In this document: piece after piece, positions 9,039 through 18,490 of the stretch
Position numbering within the stretch: position 1 is the stretch's first letter
Layout of the letters: the number at the start of each line of letters is the position of its first letter
Source of the DNA: Aquipseudomonas alcaligenes MRY13-0052
Lineage (GTDB): Bacteria > Pseudomonadota > Gammaproteobacteria > Pseudomonadales > Pseudomonadaceae
DNA: 64,000 nt
Reading direction: 5' to 3'
NCBI GenBank assembly: GCA_000474255.1
Contig: BATO01000006.1
Coordinates: forward strand, 1 to 64,000
The notes under the pieces: generated by a model
Seen by the model: only the letters and a program-made list of their open reading frames with translations
The model's database searches: none
Told to the model about the DNA's origin: nothing
Translations under genes and position numbers: made by a program

Positions 9039-9740
9039 ATGCGAATGATCGCCACCGGGTGGCTCGATCGTCTGGGTCGTGTGTGCTGCGTAGCGGGGCT
9101 GGCACTGCTGCCGCTGGCGGCGAATGCGGCGGAAAGCGATCCGTGGGAAGGCGTCAACCGGGTGATCTTCCGCTTCAACGACACCCTGGATACCTATGCG
9201 CTGAAACCTGTCGCCCAGGGCTACCAGGCGGTGACCCCGGACATCGTCGAGAGTGGCGTGCACAACGTCTTCAACAACGTCGGCGATGTCGGCAACCTGG
9301 CCAACGACCTGCTGCAGGCGAAGTTCCATGACGCCGGCGTCGACACCGGTCGCCTGATCTTCAACACCACCTTCGGCCTGCTGGGCGTGTTCGACGTGGC
9401 CACCCGCATGGGGCTGCAGCGCAACGACGAGGACTTCGGCCAGACCCTGGGCGCCTGGGGCGTGGGCAGTGGCCCGTACGTGGTGCTGCCGCTGCTGGGT
9501 TCGAGCACCCTGCGCGACGCGCCGGCGAAGATCCCGGACAGCTACCTGGGCCCGTACCCGTACATCGACCACGTGCCGACGCGCAACGTGATCCGTGGCG
9601 TAAACGTCATCGACGCCCGCGCCAACCTGCTGTCGGCGGAGAAGTTCATCCAGGGCGACAAGTACAACTTCATCCGCAACGCCTACCTGCAGAACCGTGA
9701 GTTCAAGGTGCGCGACGGCGAGGTCGAGGACGACTTCTAA
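9039..9740 (+). CDS. mlaA: MlaA/VacJ family phospholipid-transport protein
   Basis: 233 aa. The DPWEGVNRVIFRFNDTLD start of the mature domain and GRLIFNTTFGLLGVFDVAT are diagnostic of MlaA, the outer-membrane component that removes misplaced phospholipids with the Mla pathway. The signal peptide ends LLPLAANA-AES and has no lipobox cysteine at the cleavage point, so unlike E. coli MlaA it seems not to be a lipoprotein. AGGAG lies 8 bases before the ATG at 9039. Confidence 0.9.
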   Translation: MRMIATGWLDRLGRVCCVAGLALLPLAANAAESDPWEGVNRVIFRFNDTLDTYALKPVAQGYQAVTPDIVESGVHNVFNNVGDVGNLANDLLQAKFHDAGVDTGRLIFNTTFGLLGVFDVATRMGLQRNDEDFGQTLGAWGVGSGPYVVLPLLGSSTLRDAPAKIPDSYLGPYPYIDHVPTRNVIRGVNVIDARANLLSAEKFIQGDKYNFIRNAYLQNREFKVRDGEVEDDF

Positions 9741-9755
9741 GCGTTCGCGGGTATG

Positions 9756-9783
9756 AAAAAGGCGGCCATCGGGCCGCCTTTTT
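9756..9783. terminator. bidirectional terminator, mlaA / PilZ gene
   Basis: AAAAA-GGCGGCC-ATCG-GGCCGCC-TTTTT: a 7-bp stem flanked by A-run and T-run, between two convergent genes, so it can work in both directions. Confidence 0.88.
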
Positions 9784-9799
9784 CGTTTCCGCGCGTTGC

Positions 9800-10099
9800 T
9801 CAGCGCATCGAGATGATGGCGAGCCCGATGGACTTGCCACCGTTCTCGTTATCACTCAGGCGCACCACCTCGGCTTCAGCCAGGAGGCCCTGCAGTTCGG
9901 CGTGGTCGGATGGGATGTGGACCTTGACCTTGTCGCCGATCGCCAGCTCCACGTCCGCTTCCAGCTGCATGCCGGTACTGGAGAGGTCGCGGCAAAGGGC
10001 GGGAATCTCGCGTCCGGCATGATGCAGGACGACATGGGCTTCGACTTGCATCCGGATGAAATCGCGTTTCTCGCTATAGGCTCGATCGCTTTGGCTCAT
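9800..10099 (-). CDS. PilZ-domain protein (putative c-di-GMP binding)
   Basis: 99 aa, a single PilZ domain. The c-di-GMP-binding signatures are present: the Arg pair in EKRDFIRM and the D-x-S-x-x-G loop as RDLSSTGMQL. ATG at 10099 has GAGGA 8 bases upstream; an earlier GTG is possible but less well placed. It probably acts as a c-di-GMP receptor. It is divergent from rssB across a 219-bp gap. Confidence 0.9.
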   Translation of the reverse strand: MSQSDRAYSEKRDFIRMQVEAHVVLHHAGREIPALCRDLSSTGMQLEADVELAIGDKVKVHIPSDHAELQGLLAEAEVVRLSDNENGGKSIGLAIISMR

Positions 10100-10318
10100 T
10101 GCCACTGTCCTCTTGTATTTGATGGACTCTCCCCGAGCTTCTTATAACTCCCGTCGATTTCTTGTGTAAAGGCGGGTTTCGACAATCGGTGCACGCTTGA
10201 ATCGCCCCGCGGATGGGAGTACCGTCTGCGCCTTGAAGCGAACCCCCATACGCGCACCAGGGCCTTGGGCCGGGTGTTCAACCAGCCCGTCCCCTGGCGC
10301 CGTTTGCCTGGATACTCC

Positions 10319-11503
10319 ATGCACAATACCAGTGCCAAGCTGCTGATCATCGATGACGACGAGGTAGTGCGCGCAAGCCTTGCGGCCTATCTGGAAGACA
10401 GTGGTTTCAGCGTCCTGCAGGCTGCCAATGGCTTGCAGGGGCTGCAGGTTTTCGAGCAGGAACGTCCTGACCTGGTGATCTGCGACCTGCGCATGCCACA
10501 GGTCGATGGCCTCGAACTCATCCGCCGCGTCAATCAACTCCAGTCCGATACCCCGGTCATTGTCGTGTCCGGCGCTGGCGTCATGAGCGATGCCGTGGAA
10601 GCGCTGCGCCTGGGCGCGGCCGACTACCTGATCAAACCCCTGGAAGACCTGGCGGTGCTGGAGCACTCGGTGCACCGGGCGCTGGACCGCCACGCCCTGC
10701 GCGTCGAGAACCAGCGCTACCGCGAAGAGCTGGAAGCGGCCAACCGCGAGCTCCAGGCCAGCCTGCACCTGCTGCAGGAAGACCAGAACGCCGGGCGCCA
10801 GGTGCAGATGAACATGCTGCCGGTGACGCCCTGGACGGTGGACGGGCTGACGTTCGCCCACCAGATCATCCCGTCGCTGTACCTGTCGGGGGATTTCGTC
10901 GACTACTTCCGCGTGGACGATCACCGCGTCGCCTTCTACCTGGCCGATGTTTCCGGCCATGGCGCGTCGTCGGCCTTCGTCACCGTGCTGCTGAAATTCA
11001 TGACCACCCGGCTGCTCTATGAGTCCCGGCGCGGTGGGCTGCTCCCGGAGTTCAAGCCTTCCGATGTGCTCGGCCATATCAACCGTGGGTTGATCAACTG
11101 CAAGCTGGGCAAGCACGTGACCATGCTCGGCGGGGTGATAGACGAAGAAAGCGGTCTTCTGACCTACAGCATCGGCGGGCACCTGCCGCTGCCGGTGCTG
11201 TTCAGCGAAGGCAAGGCGCGTTACCTGAGCGGGCGCGGCCTTCCGGTTGGGCTGTTCGATGAGGCGACCTACGAGGACCAGGTCCTCGAGCTGCCGGAGT
11301 CCTTCAGCCTGACGCTTTTATCCGACGGCATTCTGGACCTTTTGCCGGGAGATACGCTCAAAGAAAAAGAGGCTGTGCTACCGGAATTGGTGTGCACGGC
11401 AGGTGGCAGTCTGGATGGCTTGCGACAGGTGTTTGGACTGGCCAATCTGGGCGAGATGCCGGATGATATCGCCTTGCTGGTGTTGAGCAGGAACCTTGCA
11501 TGA
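10319..11503 (+). CDS. rssB: RssB-type response regulator with PP2C-like phosphatase domain
   Basis: 394 aa. An N-terminal receiver carries D56 in VICDLRMPQ and a conserved Lys in YLIKPLEDL. A coiled-coil linker follows (about 130-165), then a SpoIIE/PP2C phosphatase domain with GDFVDYF, LADVSGHGASSAF and LLSDGILDLL. With RssC it forms a partner-switching pair reported in Pseudomonas for RpoS control. The stop overlaps rssC as ATGA. ATG at 10319 begins the receiver. Confidence 0.9.
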   Translation: MHNTSAKLLIIDDDEVVRASLAAYLEDSGFSVLQAANGLQGLQVFEQERPDLVICDLRMPQVDGLELIRRVNQLQSDTPVIVVSGAGVMSDAVEALRLGAADYLIKPLEDLAVLEHSVHRALDRHALRVENQRYREELEAANRELQASLHLLQEDQNAGRQVQMNMLPVTPWTVDGLTFAHQIIPSLYLSGDFVDYFRVDDHRVAFYLADVSGHGASSAFVTVLLKFMTTRLLYESRRGGLLPEFKPSDVLGHINRGLINCKLGKHVTMLGGVIDEESGLLTYSIGGHLPLPVLFSEGKARYLSGRGLPVGLFDEATYEDQVLELPESFSLTLLSDGILDLLPGDTLKEKEAVLPELVCTAGGSLDGLRQVFGLANLGEMPDDIALLVLSRNLA

Positions 11504-11982
11504 GTACCGGTAAAATCCAGTTTGCCGAGCAGGACGGAACCTTCGTCCTGAAGTTCGTCGGTGAAATTCGCCTTACCTTGTGTTCGGCTCTGGATGCGAC
11601 CATTGAAAAGATCTTCTCCGCGCTGAATTTCTCTGCGATCGTCATCGATCTCACGGAAACTCGCAGTATCGACAGCACTACATTGGGCCTGCTGGCCAAG
11701 CTGTCGATCCTCTCGCGGCAGAAGGTAGGACTGTTGCCGACCGTGGTGACCACCCACCCGGACATCACTCGACTGTTGCAGTCGATGGGGTTCGACCAGG
11801 TGTTCAATATCGTCGGCAAGCCGCTGCCATGCCCGGAATGCCTGGAAGACCTGCCTCCGCAGGACCAGACCGAGGACGTGGTACGCACCAAGGTGCTGGA
11901 AGCACACCGCATCCTGATGGGGCTCAACGAGTCCAATCGAGAAGCCTTCCACGATCTGGTGAGCGCCCTCGAGCGCAGCTGA
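11500..11982 (+). CDS. rssC: STAS-domain anti-sigma factor antagonist RssC
   Basis: 160 aa. The STAS fold is shown by TFVLKFVGEIRLTL and the switch loop TRSIDSTTLGLLAK, where Ser59 is the likely phosphorylation site removed by RssB. A C-terminal extension (about residues 105-160) holds a CPEC pair and a helical tail. It is coupled to rssB by a 4-bp overlap. Confidence 0.9.
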   Translation: MSTGKIQFAEQDGTFVLKFVGEIRLTLCSALDATIEKIFSALNFSAIVIDLTETRSIDSTTLGLLAKLSILSRQKVGLLPTVVTTHPDITRLLQSMGFDQVFNIVGKPLPCPECLEDLPPQDQTEDVVRTKVLEAHRILMGLNESNREAFHDLVSALERS

Positions 11983-12008
11983 TCGTCTTTCCCCCTGATT
12001 GGTGAACC

Positions 12009-12043
12009 CGCGCGCGCAGCCTTGTGGCTGCGCGCGCGTTTTT
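12009..12043. terminator. strong terminator after rssBC
   Basis: A 13-bp perfect stem of alternating CG ending AGCC/GGCT with loop TTGT, followed by a T-run. It lies between convergent rssC and tal and overlaps the tal stop codon. Confidence 0.9.
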
Positions 12044-12971
12044 ATTTCTGGCGGGCGTTGAGCAGGGCTTCGAGCTTTTCCTGGTCGCGGGCGAACAGGC
12101 GGATGCCTTCGGCGAGCTTCTCGGTGGCCATGGCGTCTTCGTTGAACTGCCAGCGGAACTGGGTTTGGTCCAGGGCGACGCGCGGCTCGTTGTCATTGCC
12201 CGCGCTGAGCGTGCGCTCCAGGGTGCCGGTGTCCTCTGCCAGCTGTTGCAGCAGGTCGGGACTGATGGTCAGGCGGTCGCAGCCGGCCAGCTGCTCGATC
12301 TGGCCGAGGTTGCGGAAGCTCGCGCCCATCACCACTGTGTCGTAGCCGTGGGCCTTGTAGTAGCGGTAGATGCGCGAGACCGACTGCACGCCGGGGTCTT
12401 CGGCGCCTGCGAAGTCGCGGCCCTCGGCCTTCTTGTACCAGTCGTAGATGCGCCCGACGAAGGGCGAGATGAGGAAGACCCCGGCATCGGCGCAGGCGAC
12501 TGCCTGGGCGAAGTTGAACAGCAGGGTGAGGTTGGTCTGGATGCCGTCGCGCTCCAGCTGCTCGGCGGCGCGGATGCCTTCCCAGGTGGAGGCGATCTTG
12601 ATCAGCACGCGATCACGGCCGATGCCGGCCTTGTCGTAGAGGCCGATCAGGCGTTCGGCGCGACGCAGCGTGGCCTGGGTGTCGAAGGACAGGCGGGCGT
12701 CCACTTCCGTGGAGATGCGGCCCGGGATCACCTTGAGGATCTCCTGGCCGACGGCGACGCCGAAGCGGTCACAGGCCAGGCCCAGGTCGCCGGCGCTACC
12801 GGCGACCGCCGCGTCGAGCAATTCGGCGTAGCGGGGCAGCGCAGCGGCCTTGAGCAGCAGCGAGGGGTTGGTGGTGGCATCGACCGGCTTGAGGCGGGCG
12901 ATGGCGTCGAGGTCGCCGGTGTCAGCGACCACGGTGGTGAACTGCTTGAGTTGATCCAGCTTGGATGTCAT
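12042..12971 (-). CDS. tal: transaldolase (TalB type)
   Basis: 309 aa, close to the usual 317. Pentose-phosphate pathway enzyme moving a dihydroxyacetone unit from sedoheptulose-7-P to glyceraldehyde-3-P. The Schiff-base Lys125 lies in [11 protein letters not shown], and DATTNPSLL is the N-terminal signature. The downstream [11 protein letters not shown] loop is also typical. Confidence 0.96.
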   Translation of the reverse strand: MTSKLDQLKQFTTVVADTGDLDAIARLKPVDATTNPSLLLKAAALPRYAELLDAAVAGSAGDLGLACDRFGVAVGQEILKVIPGRISTEVDARLSFDTQATLRRAERLIGLYDKAGIGRDRVLIKIASTWEGIRAAEQLERDGIQTNLTLLFNFAQAVACADAGVFLISPFVGRIYDWYKKAEGRDFAGAEDPGVQSVSRIYRYYKAHGYDTVVMGASFRNLGQIEQLAGCDRLTISPDLLQQLAEDTGTLERTLSAGNDNEPRVALDQTQFRWQFNEDAMATEKLAEGIRLFARDQEKLEALLNARQK

Positions 12972-13271
12972 GGACGAAGCCTTGTCGTTGCAGATTGCAT
13001 GACCTTACCCGAGCCGCCTGGCCCGCTCAACGGGGCGGCGTGGGTAAATTCGTGGCCTTGTCCCGCGTCATTCTTCCCTGAGGGATCGAGCGGAACCGCC
13101 GCAGCAGTCTGACCGCCGGATTTGGATTTTTTTCCTTTTTTCTTGCGGGTTTTTCGTTCTCGTTCGTCTTTATTAGTAGAACCCTTGAAATTGCAGGGGG
13201 AAAAGAGGCCAGCAGGACAGCCAGCCTCGATGCGAGCCGAACAGGCAACAGATACAACAAGGAGTCATGCC
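12972..13271. other. 300-bp divergent intergenic region
   Basis: Lies between tal and the Fur-like gene. It holds the promoters of both by position and a T-rich stretch around 13128-13170. The plus-strand ribosome-binding site AAGGAG sits at 13259-13264. I see no gene or clear repeat in it. Confidence 0.5.
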
Positions 13272-13546
13272 ATGCCGATGAGCGACCACCAGCACCTGCG
13301 CCACATGCTCCAGGAGGCCGGCCTGAAGGCCAGCCTGCCCCGCCTGAAGGTACTGGAAGTACTCTGCGATGCCAGCCAGGAAACCGGCGGCATCTCCACC
13401 CGCTTGCTGCACGAGCGCCTCAACGCCGCCGGCGAGCCCCTGTCACTGATCAGCGTGCGCCAGGTGCTCGGCCGCATGCTGGAAAGCGGCCTGGTGGTGC
13501 CCGAAGGGCAGAAGGGTTACTGCCTGGCGCGGAGCCAGAGCGCGGC

Positions 13547-13550
<4 letters not shown>
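13272..13550 (+). CDS. small Fur-like winged-helix protein
   Basis: 92 aa. It resembles only the N-terminal DNA-binding half of Fur/Zur regulators (LPRLKVLEVLCDASQETGGIS, HERLNAAG, LISVRQVLGRMLESGLV). The C-terminal metal-binding dimerisation domain is absent. AAGGAG is 7 bases from the ATG. The target is unknown. Its 3' end overlaps convergent dusA by 4 bp. Confidence 0.75.
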
Positions 13551-14554
<1,004 letters not shown>

Positions 14555-14578
14555 AAAAACCCCGAAAAACTACTATTA

Positions 14579-14656
14579 GTGAACACAAAGTGTACACGCG
14601 GTGCGTGTGCAGTGTGGATTCAGTGTACGTCTCGGTGAACACGGAGTGAACACAGC
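14579..14656. repeat. candidate integrase arm-site repeats
   Basis: GTGAACAC occurs three times (14580, 14635 and 14646) with a related GTGTACAC between, just before the integrase start. A related GTGAACAAAAACTGCACAC lies near the right end at about 57879. Short direct repeats flanking an att core usually bind the integrase N-terminal domain; this is inferred. Confidence 0.5.
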
Positions 14657-15778
14657 ATGGCTTCAATTCGGCAGAACAAGAAGACAAAGAAATGGCGTGC
14701 ACTGGTTAGAAAGGCCGGATTCAAGCCGATGAGCAAAACGTTCAAGCTACAAGCTGACGCAAAAAAATGGGCTGCTGCACAAGAGCTAAAACTTGAATCA
14801 ATTCGAAATACTGGCAGAGCAGCCCCACCAGCTGGCTCAACATTCCCTGATTTCATTCGCAAATACACAGAAGAAGTCGGCTCAGTTAAGCCTTTTCTGA
14901 AAAATAAATCAGCATGTCTGCGTCGATTAAGCGAAGAGTTTAAAGGTGTACTGATGTCAGACATGACCGAGATGCGAATTGGTCAGTTTGTCGATAAGCG
15001 GTCTCGCGACAGAAATGCAGAAGGAAAAATTATCTCTGGTGTGACAATCAGTGGAGATCTTTCTTGTATCAGCACTATTTTGAAGTGGGCTAAGAAAGTT
15101 AAGCACTACAATATTGATGAAAACGCAGCAAAAGAAGTTCGCGCAGGCCTAAAAGAAAGGGGTTTTAATACGAGAAGCCAGGAGCGTGATCGCGAGGCGA
15201 CAAAAGAAGAGCTTGAGAAGATTTTTGCTGAGTACGAAAGGAAGGCCGGTCGGCAAATCATCCCGATGACAGACATCATTCTTTTTGCCATTCATTCAGC
15301 AATGCGGCAGGAAGAAATTTGCAGTATCAAAATTGAGGATGTTGACAGGCAGGCAAAGACGGTAATTATCAGGGATCGTAAGCACCCAGATCAGAAGAAG
15401 GGCAATGACCAGACCGTTCCACTTCTTTCTGATGCCTGGACTATTGCAGAGCATTACATCGGCGACAGAAAAAAGGGGAGAATTTTTAACTACAACCACC
15501 GGTCTGTTTCCGCATCATTTACACGAGTGTGCAAGAAATGCGAAATCGAAGACCTTCATTTTCATGATCTTCGACACACAGCAATCGGAATTCTGTTTGA
15601 GCTTGGACTGCAAATCCAGGAAGTCGCTGTAGTTTCAGGCCACAGCGATTGGAAAATGCTCAAGCGCTACACGCACATTAAAGCAGAAGATGTTCATGCC
15701 GCCTTTGAAAAGCGCAAGGCAAGGCGGCGAAATCGTGAAGCGCTCATGGACTATCTTGACGAAACAGCGTCAAATTGA
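14657..15778 (+). CDS. int: tyrosine recombinase / integrase (dusA-targeting)
   Basis: 373 aa. An N-terminal arm-binding segment (SIRQNKKTKKWRALVRK) and core-binding domain precede the catalytic domain with Arg217 (AMRQEEI), HDLRHTA (His303, Arg306), His329 (SGHSDW) and nucleophile Tyr338 (KRYTH). It sits about 170 bp from attL and reads away from dusA, the usual arrangement for dusA-integrating elements. It should drive both integration and excision. Confidence 0.95.
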   Translation: MASIRQNKKTKKWRALVRKAGFKPMSKTFKLQADAKKWAAAQELKLESIRNTGRAAPPAGSTFPDFIRKYTEEVGSVKPFLKNKSACLRRLSEEFKGVLMSDMTEMRIGQFVDKRSRDRNAEGKIISGVTISGDLSCISTILKWAKKVKHYNIDENAAKEVRAGLKERGFNTRSQERDREATKEELEKIFAEYERKAGRQIIPMTDIILFAIHSAMRQEEICSIKIEDVDRQAKTVIIRDRKHPDQKKGNDQTVPLLSDAWTIAEHYIGDRKKGRIFNYNHRSVSASFTRVCKKCEIEDLHFHDLRHTAIGILFELGLQIQEVAVVSGHSDWKMLKRYTHIKAEDVHAAFEKRKARRRNREALMDYLDETASN

Positions 15779-16039
15779 GTGATAAATAGCGTCCCTTCCA
15801 CGCTCTTTTTTGAGTGATTTCATGAAGTCAATGACGTCAGAGAACTCATAAAAGTAGGCAGTGCCAAGGCGAACTGAGGCAGGCCCCTTGCCTCTTTTTC
15901 GCCAATCTTCAACAGTCGACGGCTGCACTTTTGCTAAAGACACAAGGGTTTCTTCTGTCATAAAGCCCAACTTATCCGCAATGCGACGGCGTTCCTGTTC
16001 CACTTGATCAATCAATACCAGGTCAATAGCTGTACTCAT
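15770..16039 (-). CDS. small helix-turn-helix protein, possible excisionase/regulator
   Basis: 89 aa. An AlpA/excisionase-like HTH is suggested by LVSLAKVQPSTVEDWRKRG and the following wing with YFYEFSDVIDFMKS. Start at 16039 (MSTAIDLV) is preferred; an in-frame start lies 8 codons earlier. Its end overlaps int by 9 bp in convergent orientation. The only HTH near int, it may control excision or early transcription. A perfect 19-bp palindrome lies about 100 bp upstream. Confidence 0.7.
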   Translation of the reverse strand: MSTAIDLVLIDQVEQERRRIADKLGFMTEETLVSLAKVQPSTVEDWRKRGKGPASVRLGTAYFYEFSDVIDFMKSLKKERGRDAIYHSI

Positions 16040-16140
16040 CTCTATTATCTCGACTTCGTGCAACGTCTCTCACAGTGCGCTGCAACGGGGTCAATAATAT
16101 CGAATCATAAACTGCTGTCTACAACTTTTTCGCGTCCGAC

Positions 16141-16159
16141 TATTGACAACTTGTCAATA
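16141..16159. promoter_or_regulatory. perfect 19-bp palindrome, candidate operator
   Basis: TATTGACAACTTGTCAATA is a perfect dyad. Its half-site TTGTCAAT recurs upstream of the primase (about 17905), the helicase (about 18403) and the small gene at 21002 (about 20930). A shared repressor or promoter element is likely. Confidence 0.6.
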
Positions 16160-16261
16160 CGCTGGGTCAAAGCCGAGCGTCGGAGTATAGAAATCGCATA
16201 CCCCGAAAAGCCCGCTTATTAATTTATTATTTGCCAATAAACATTTTCGCGGGCAAAGAAA

Positions 16262-16380
16262 AAGCCCCGTCGGCAAATGTGAGAGAACCGAACGGGGCTA
16301 ACAACAACAAGAGATGAGTGGTCGGAAAGGTGATTAACCAACCACATCTTTATAATAACACAGTACAATCACTTGTGTGC
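16262..16380 (-). ncRNA. candidate small RNA with terminator
   Basis: No protein gene fits the 490-bp gap 16064-16553. On the minus strand a TATAAA-like box near 16345 is followed by about 50 bp and then an AGCCCCGT...ACGGGGCT hairpin (16262-16298) ending in five T. This is the layout of a short transcript with a Rho-independent end. Only sequence-level evidence exists. Confidence 0.35.
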
Positions 16381-16407
16381 AACAGAAATCACATTTTTAT
16401 ATGCATA

Positions 16408-16419
16408 TTTGAGCGCAAA
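16408..16419. repeat. dispersed 12-bp near-palindrome, copy 1 of 12
   Basis: TTTGAGCGCAAA. Exact copies on either strand start at 16408, 22127, 27534, 28356, 29881, 31165, 40061, 44920, 47671, 48810, 53108 and 57524. The fully symmetric form TTTGAGCTCAAA is at 42931 and 44436. All lie inside the element; I saw none in the flanking chromosome. Sites are both intergenic and intragenic, and in both orientations. Confidence 0.8.
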
Positions 16420-16504
16420 ACATAAGCTTTTGGTGTCAAATTTGAGGCTAATTATGGCGCGCTGTGATCCGTTTCTAGAGCGGAAAGCCGCATGAACACT
16501 GGCG

Positions 16505-16530
16505 AAAAAGCCCCTGCGGTGAGGGGCTTG
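16505..16530 (-). terminator. terminator of the primase gene
   Basis: On the minus strand AAGCCCCT-CACCGC-AGGGGCTT followed by five T, 24 bp past the primase stop. Confidence 0.85.
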
Positions 16531-16553
16531 GTTGCTGGCTGGGTTGTTCGGCT

Positions 16554-17828
16554 TTACTCGATGTAGATATTTCCGATCTCGTTCTGATCAGGGTAGCCGT
16601 TAGTTCCGGGCCTTCTTTTGATTCGGGCTTTCACGATCTTGCCACTGAGCTTAACCATATCTTTTATGTCTTTAATTTCTTGCTTCGTGGCAATTGAAGC
16701 TCGCTCGGCCATTTCTTTACTGACCTTGATCGCGCTGTCGCTGTAGCCAGTGCCGAAAAGTGTGTGCCAGAAGATGGCCCCGGCGTGGTCTCCGGACACG
16801 ATTTTGCAGCTCAATTTTGTTGCTTCCCTGCCGTTTTTCGAGAGGTTTTCGGCCTTGAAGACCTGGATCACGGCGTCATGCTGGGGCACGGCCCCTCTGT
16901 TTTCGCCCCGGCAGTTGATGATTTTGAAGTCAGATTTAGTCTTCCGACGCAGCCAATTCAGGTGTGATTTCACGAAAGCGCGAGCCGAGCGTAGCGATGC
17001 CTGGGCTTGGGTTTCGCCTGGCTTTGGCTTGTTTCGAGAGTATTGCGGGTCAGTGAAGTAGCCAAAGCCAGGTGTGTTCTGATCGTGTTCCAGCAGGCGC
17101 TGAGCGATCTGCTCTTCTGTAGAGCCCCGGAACATGGCGCCAAGCAGACGGTTTAGCTCGTATGAGCGGCCCTGGGCTCCAGCGGCGGTTCCTCCGGTTT
17201 TTCGTGGCTTGCTGGGCTGGGCATAGTCGAAGTCCTGGCCGTATGTGCTCTGGCGCATCTTGAGGTCGAGCACGTCAGCTGCATGGCCTGGGTTGTAGAA
17301 GCTAATGCTGCCGTTAAGGCGGTCAGGGTGCACAGTGAAAGTGAAGTAGCAGCGACTGACCTCGTTTTTCCAGCAACGGTCGAGAACTTTTGAGAAGCGC
17401 CCGTCAAGGAACTCATCGAACTCTTCTACCAGGGCCGACATTAGGAAGGGATATTCCTCGGGGTATGCCGCTTGATTGAAAGGGATTAAGAGTCGGAAAC
17501 GAGGGCATTCAGCTGTGTTTGAGTAGCTTGTGTAGACCGCGTGCTCGTATCCCATGTCGAGGCACACGTCCTCGATTTCTTCTAGTCCGATGATGTCATC
17601 TTCTGGTTTTTGATCTATGTCGAAGACCGCGATGCTGATTGTCTTGACGTTTTCTGCGGTGCGTTCGAGAGCGCGGAATGAGCTGGGGATGAAGGTTTTG
17701 CCGTCCTTGGTTTCGCTGATGCGCATGTCTGCCAGTTCGTTTTCGAAGAAGTCTTTGAAAGAATGGGCTTCTCTATTAACTACAGCATTCGTTCTTGCTG
17801 AGTGTTGAATTGCATACTGAATATTCAT
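16554..17828 (-). CDS. putative archaeo-eukaryotic-type primase
   Basis: 424 aa. The region ISIAVFDIDQKPEDD holds a D70-x-D72 pair, followed about 30 residues later by VYTSYSNTAECPRFRLLIPF with Arg110/Arg112. This spacing resembles primase-polymerase (AEP) active sites in phage and plasmid replication proteins. The C-terminal 150 residues are Lys-rich with no clear motif. It is divergent from the helicase gene, with a mirror-image promoter. Assignment is by motif only; it is not proven to be catalytic. Confidence 0.6.
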   Translation of the reverse strand: MNIQYAIQHSARTNAVVNREAHSFKDFFENELADMRISETKDGKTFIPSSFRALERTAENVKTISIAVFDIDQKPEDDIIGLEEIEDVCLDMGYEHAVYTSYSNTAECPRFRLLIPFNQAAYPEEYPFLMSALVEEFDEFLDGRFSKVLDRCWKNEVSRCYFTFTVHPDRLNGSISFYNPGHAADVLDLKMRQSTYGQDFDYAQPSKPRKTGGTAAGAQGRSYELNRLLGAMFRGSTEEQIAQRLLEHDQNTPGFGYFTDPQYSRNKPKPGETQAQASLRSARAFVKSHLNWLRRKTKSDFKIINCRGENRGAVPQHDAVIQVFKAENLSKNGREATKLSCKIVSGDHAGAIFWHTLFGTGYSDSAIKVSKEMAERASIATKQEIKDIKDMVKLSGKIVKARIKRRPGTNGYPDQNEIGNIYIE

Positions 17829-17947
17829 CTCTTTTTACCTATTATTGTTATCAGTCTCTCACGACTGCAAATACAGTATTGCAATGATCCTTGTAACTTT
17901 CAATACCATTATCTATTGACACTTGGTTAATAACGGGTATGAAAGTG
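17826..17947 (-). repeat. mirror-image promoter region, primase arm
   Basis: Reading towards the primase, about 115 bp match the region before the helicase at 18379-18490 at roughly four of five positions, including TTCATACCCGTTATTAACC, AAGGATCATTGCAATACTG and GCAGTCGTGAGAGACTG, up to the AAAGAGATGAAT start context. The two arms form a long inverted repeat around about 430 bp. Confidence 0.85.
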
Positions 17948-18056
17948 AGTATTCAGTGATGTGTAAGTGAGTAATCAGTGTATGGCTAGTAGTGATTTGG
18001 TAGTGAAAAATATTTTAATGGTTGTGTGGCGAGTGGCTTGATATTCGACGTTAGCT

Positions 18057-18290
18057 AGCTGCGCTGATTAAGAGTTTTTCAAGGCCAGAAGAAACAAACC
18101 CATCCTTGATGGCCATGAGGCATGGTTTGGATAACCGAAAATCGCATCCCTGTCCACGCGCTACACTCAATCCCGCCTCTATAATAATAGATATAGAAGC
18201 ACTACGCGTCACGCTCAAGCATGCTTGAAGTCTGTGGCTAGCCTGGTGGTGGTTTTTCTGGTTTTTCGAAACTCGCATACAGTGAAGCTT
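18057..18290 (+). repeat. inverted-repeat cassette A (about 235 bp)
   Basis: Terminal inverted repeats of about 40 bp (left TTAAGAGTTTTTCAAGGCC at 18068, right inverted copy ending 18278) flank a centre with GCTACACTCAATCCC and TATAATAATAG (18160-18200). Cassette B at 32060-32276 is an inverted homologue and cassette C at 41474-41664 a shorter relative. A 39-codon frame starts at ATG 18111 and shares LDNR, PRATL and SIII with cassette B. It may be a non-autonomous mobile unit, a promoter cassette or a structured RNA gene. Confidence 0.7.
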
Positions 18291-18378
18291 TCATTGACAA
18301 ATGCCGCCATTTTTTTTATTTACACTTATCGCACGCTTGCCATACATCGATTACCCGCATATAAACCACCGAATATCC

Positions 18379-18490
18379 ACTTTCATACCCGTTATTAACC
18401 AATTGTCAATGGATAAGAGTATTGAAATCGGCAAGGATCATTGCAATACTGATCTTGCAGTCGTGAGAGACTGTAATAACAAAAGAGATG
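18379..18490 (+). repeat. mirror-image promoter region, helicase arm
   Basis: Partner of the 17826-17947 arm. It contains TTGTCAATGGATAAG, a -35-like hexamer TTGTCA, and the AATAACAAAAGAG leader that ends at the helicase ATG. Equal regulation of the two replication genes is the simplest reading. Confidence 0.85.

Noticed and set aside
17596..17612. Cassette-end repeat inside the primase gene (TTCTGGTTTTTGA)
   Set aside because: Only 12-13 bases match and they encode the conserved FDIDQKPED segment; probably chance.
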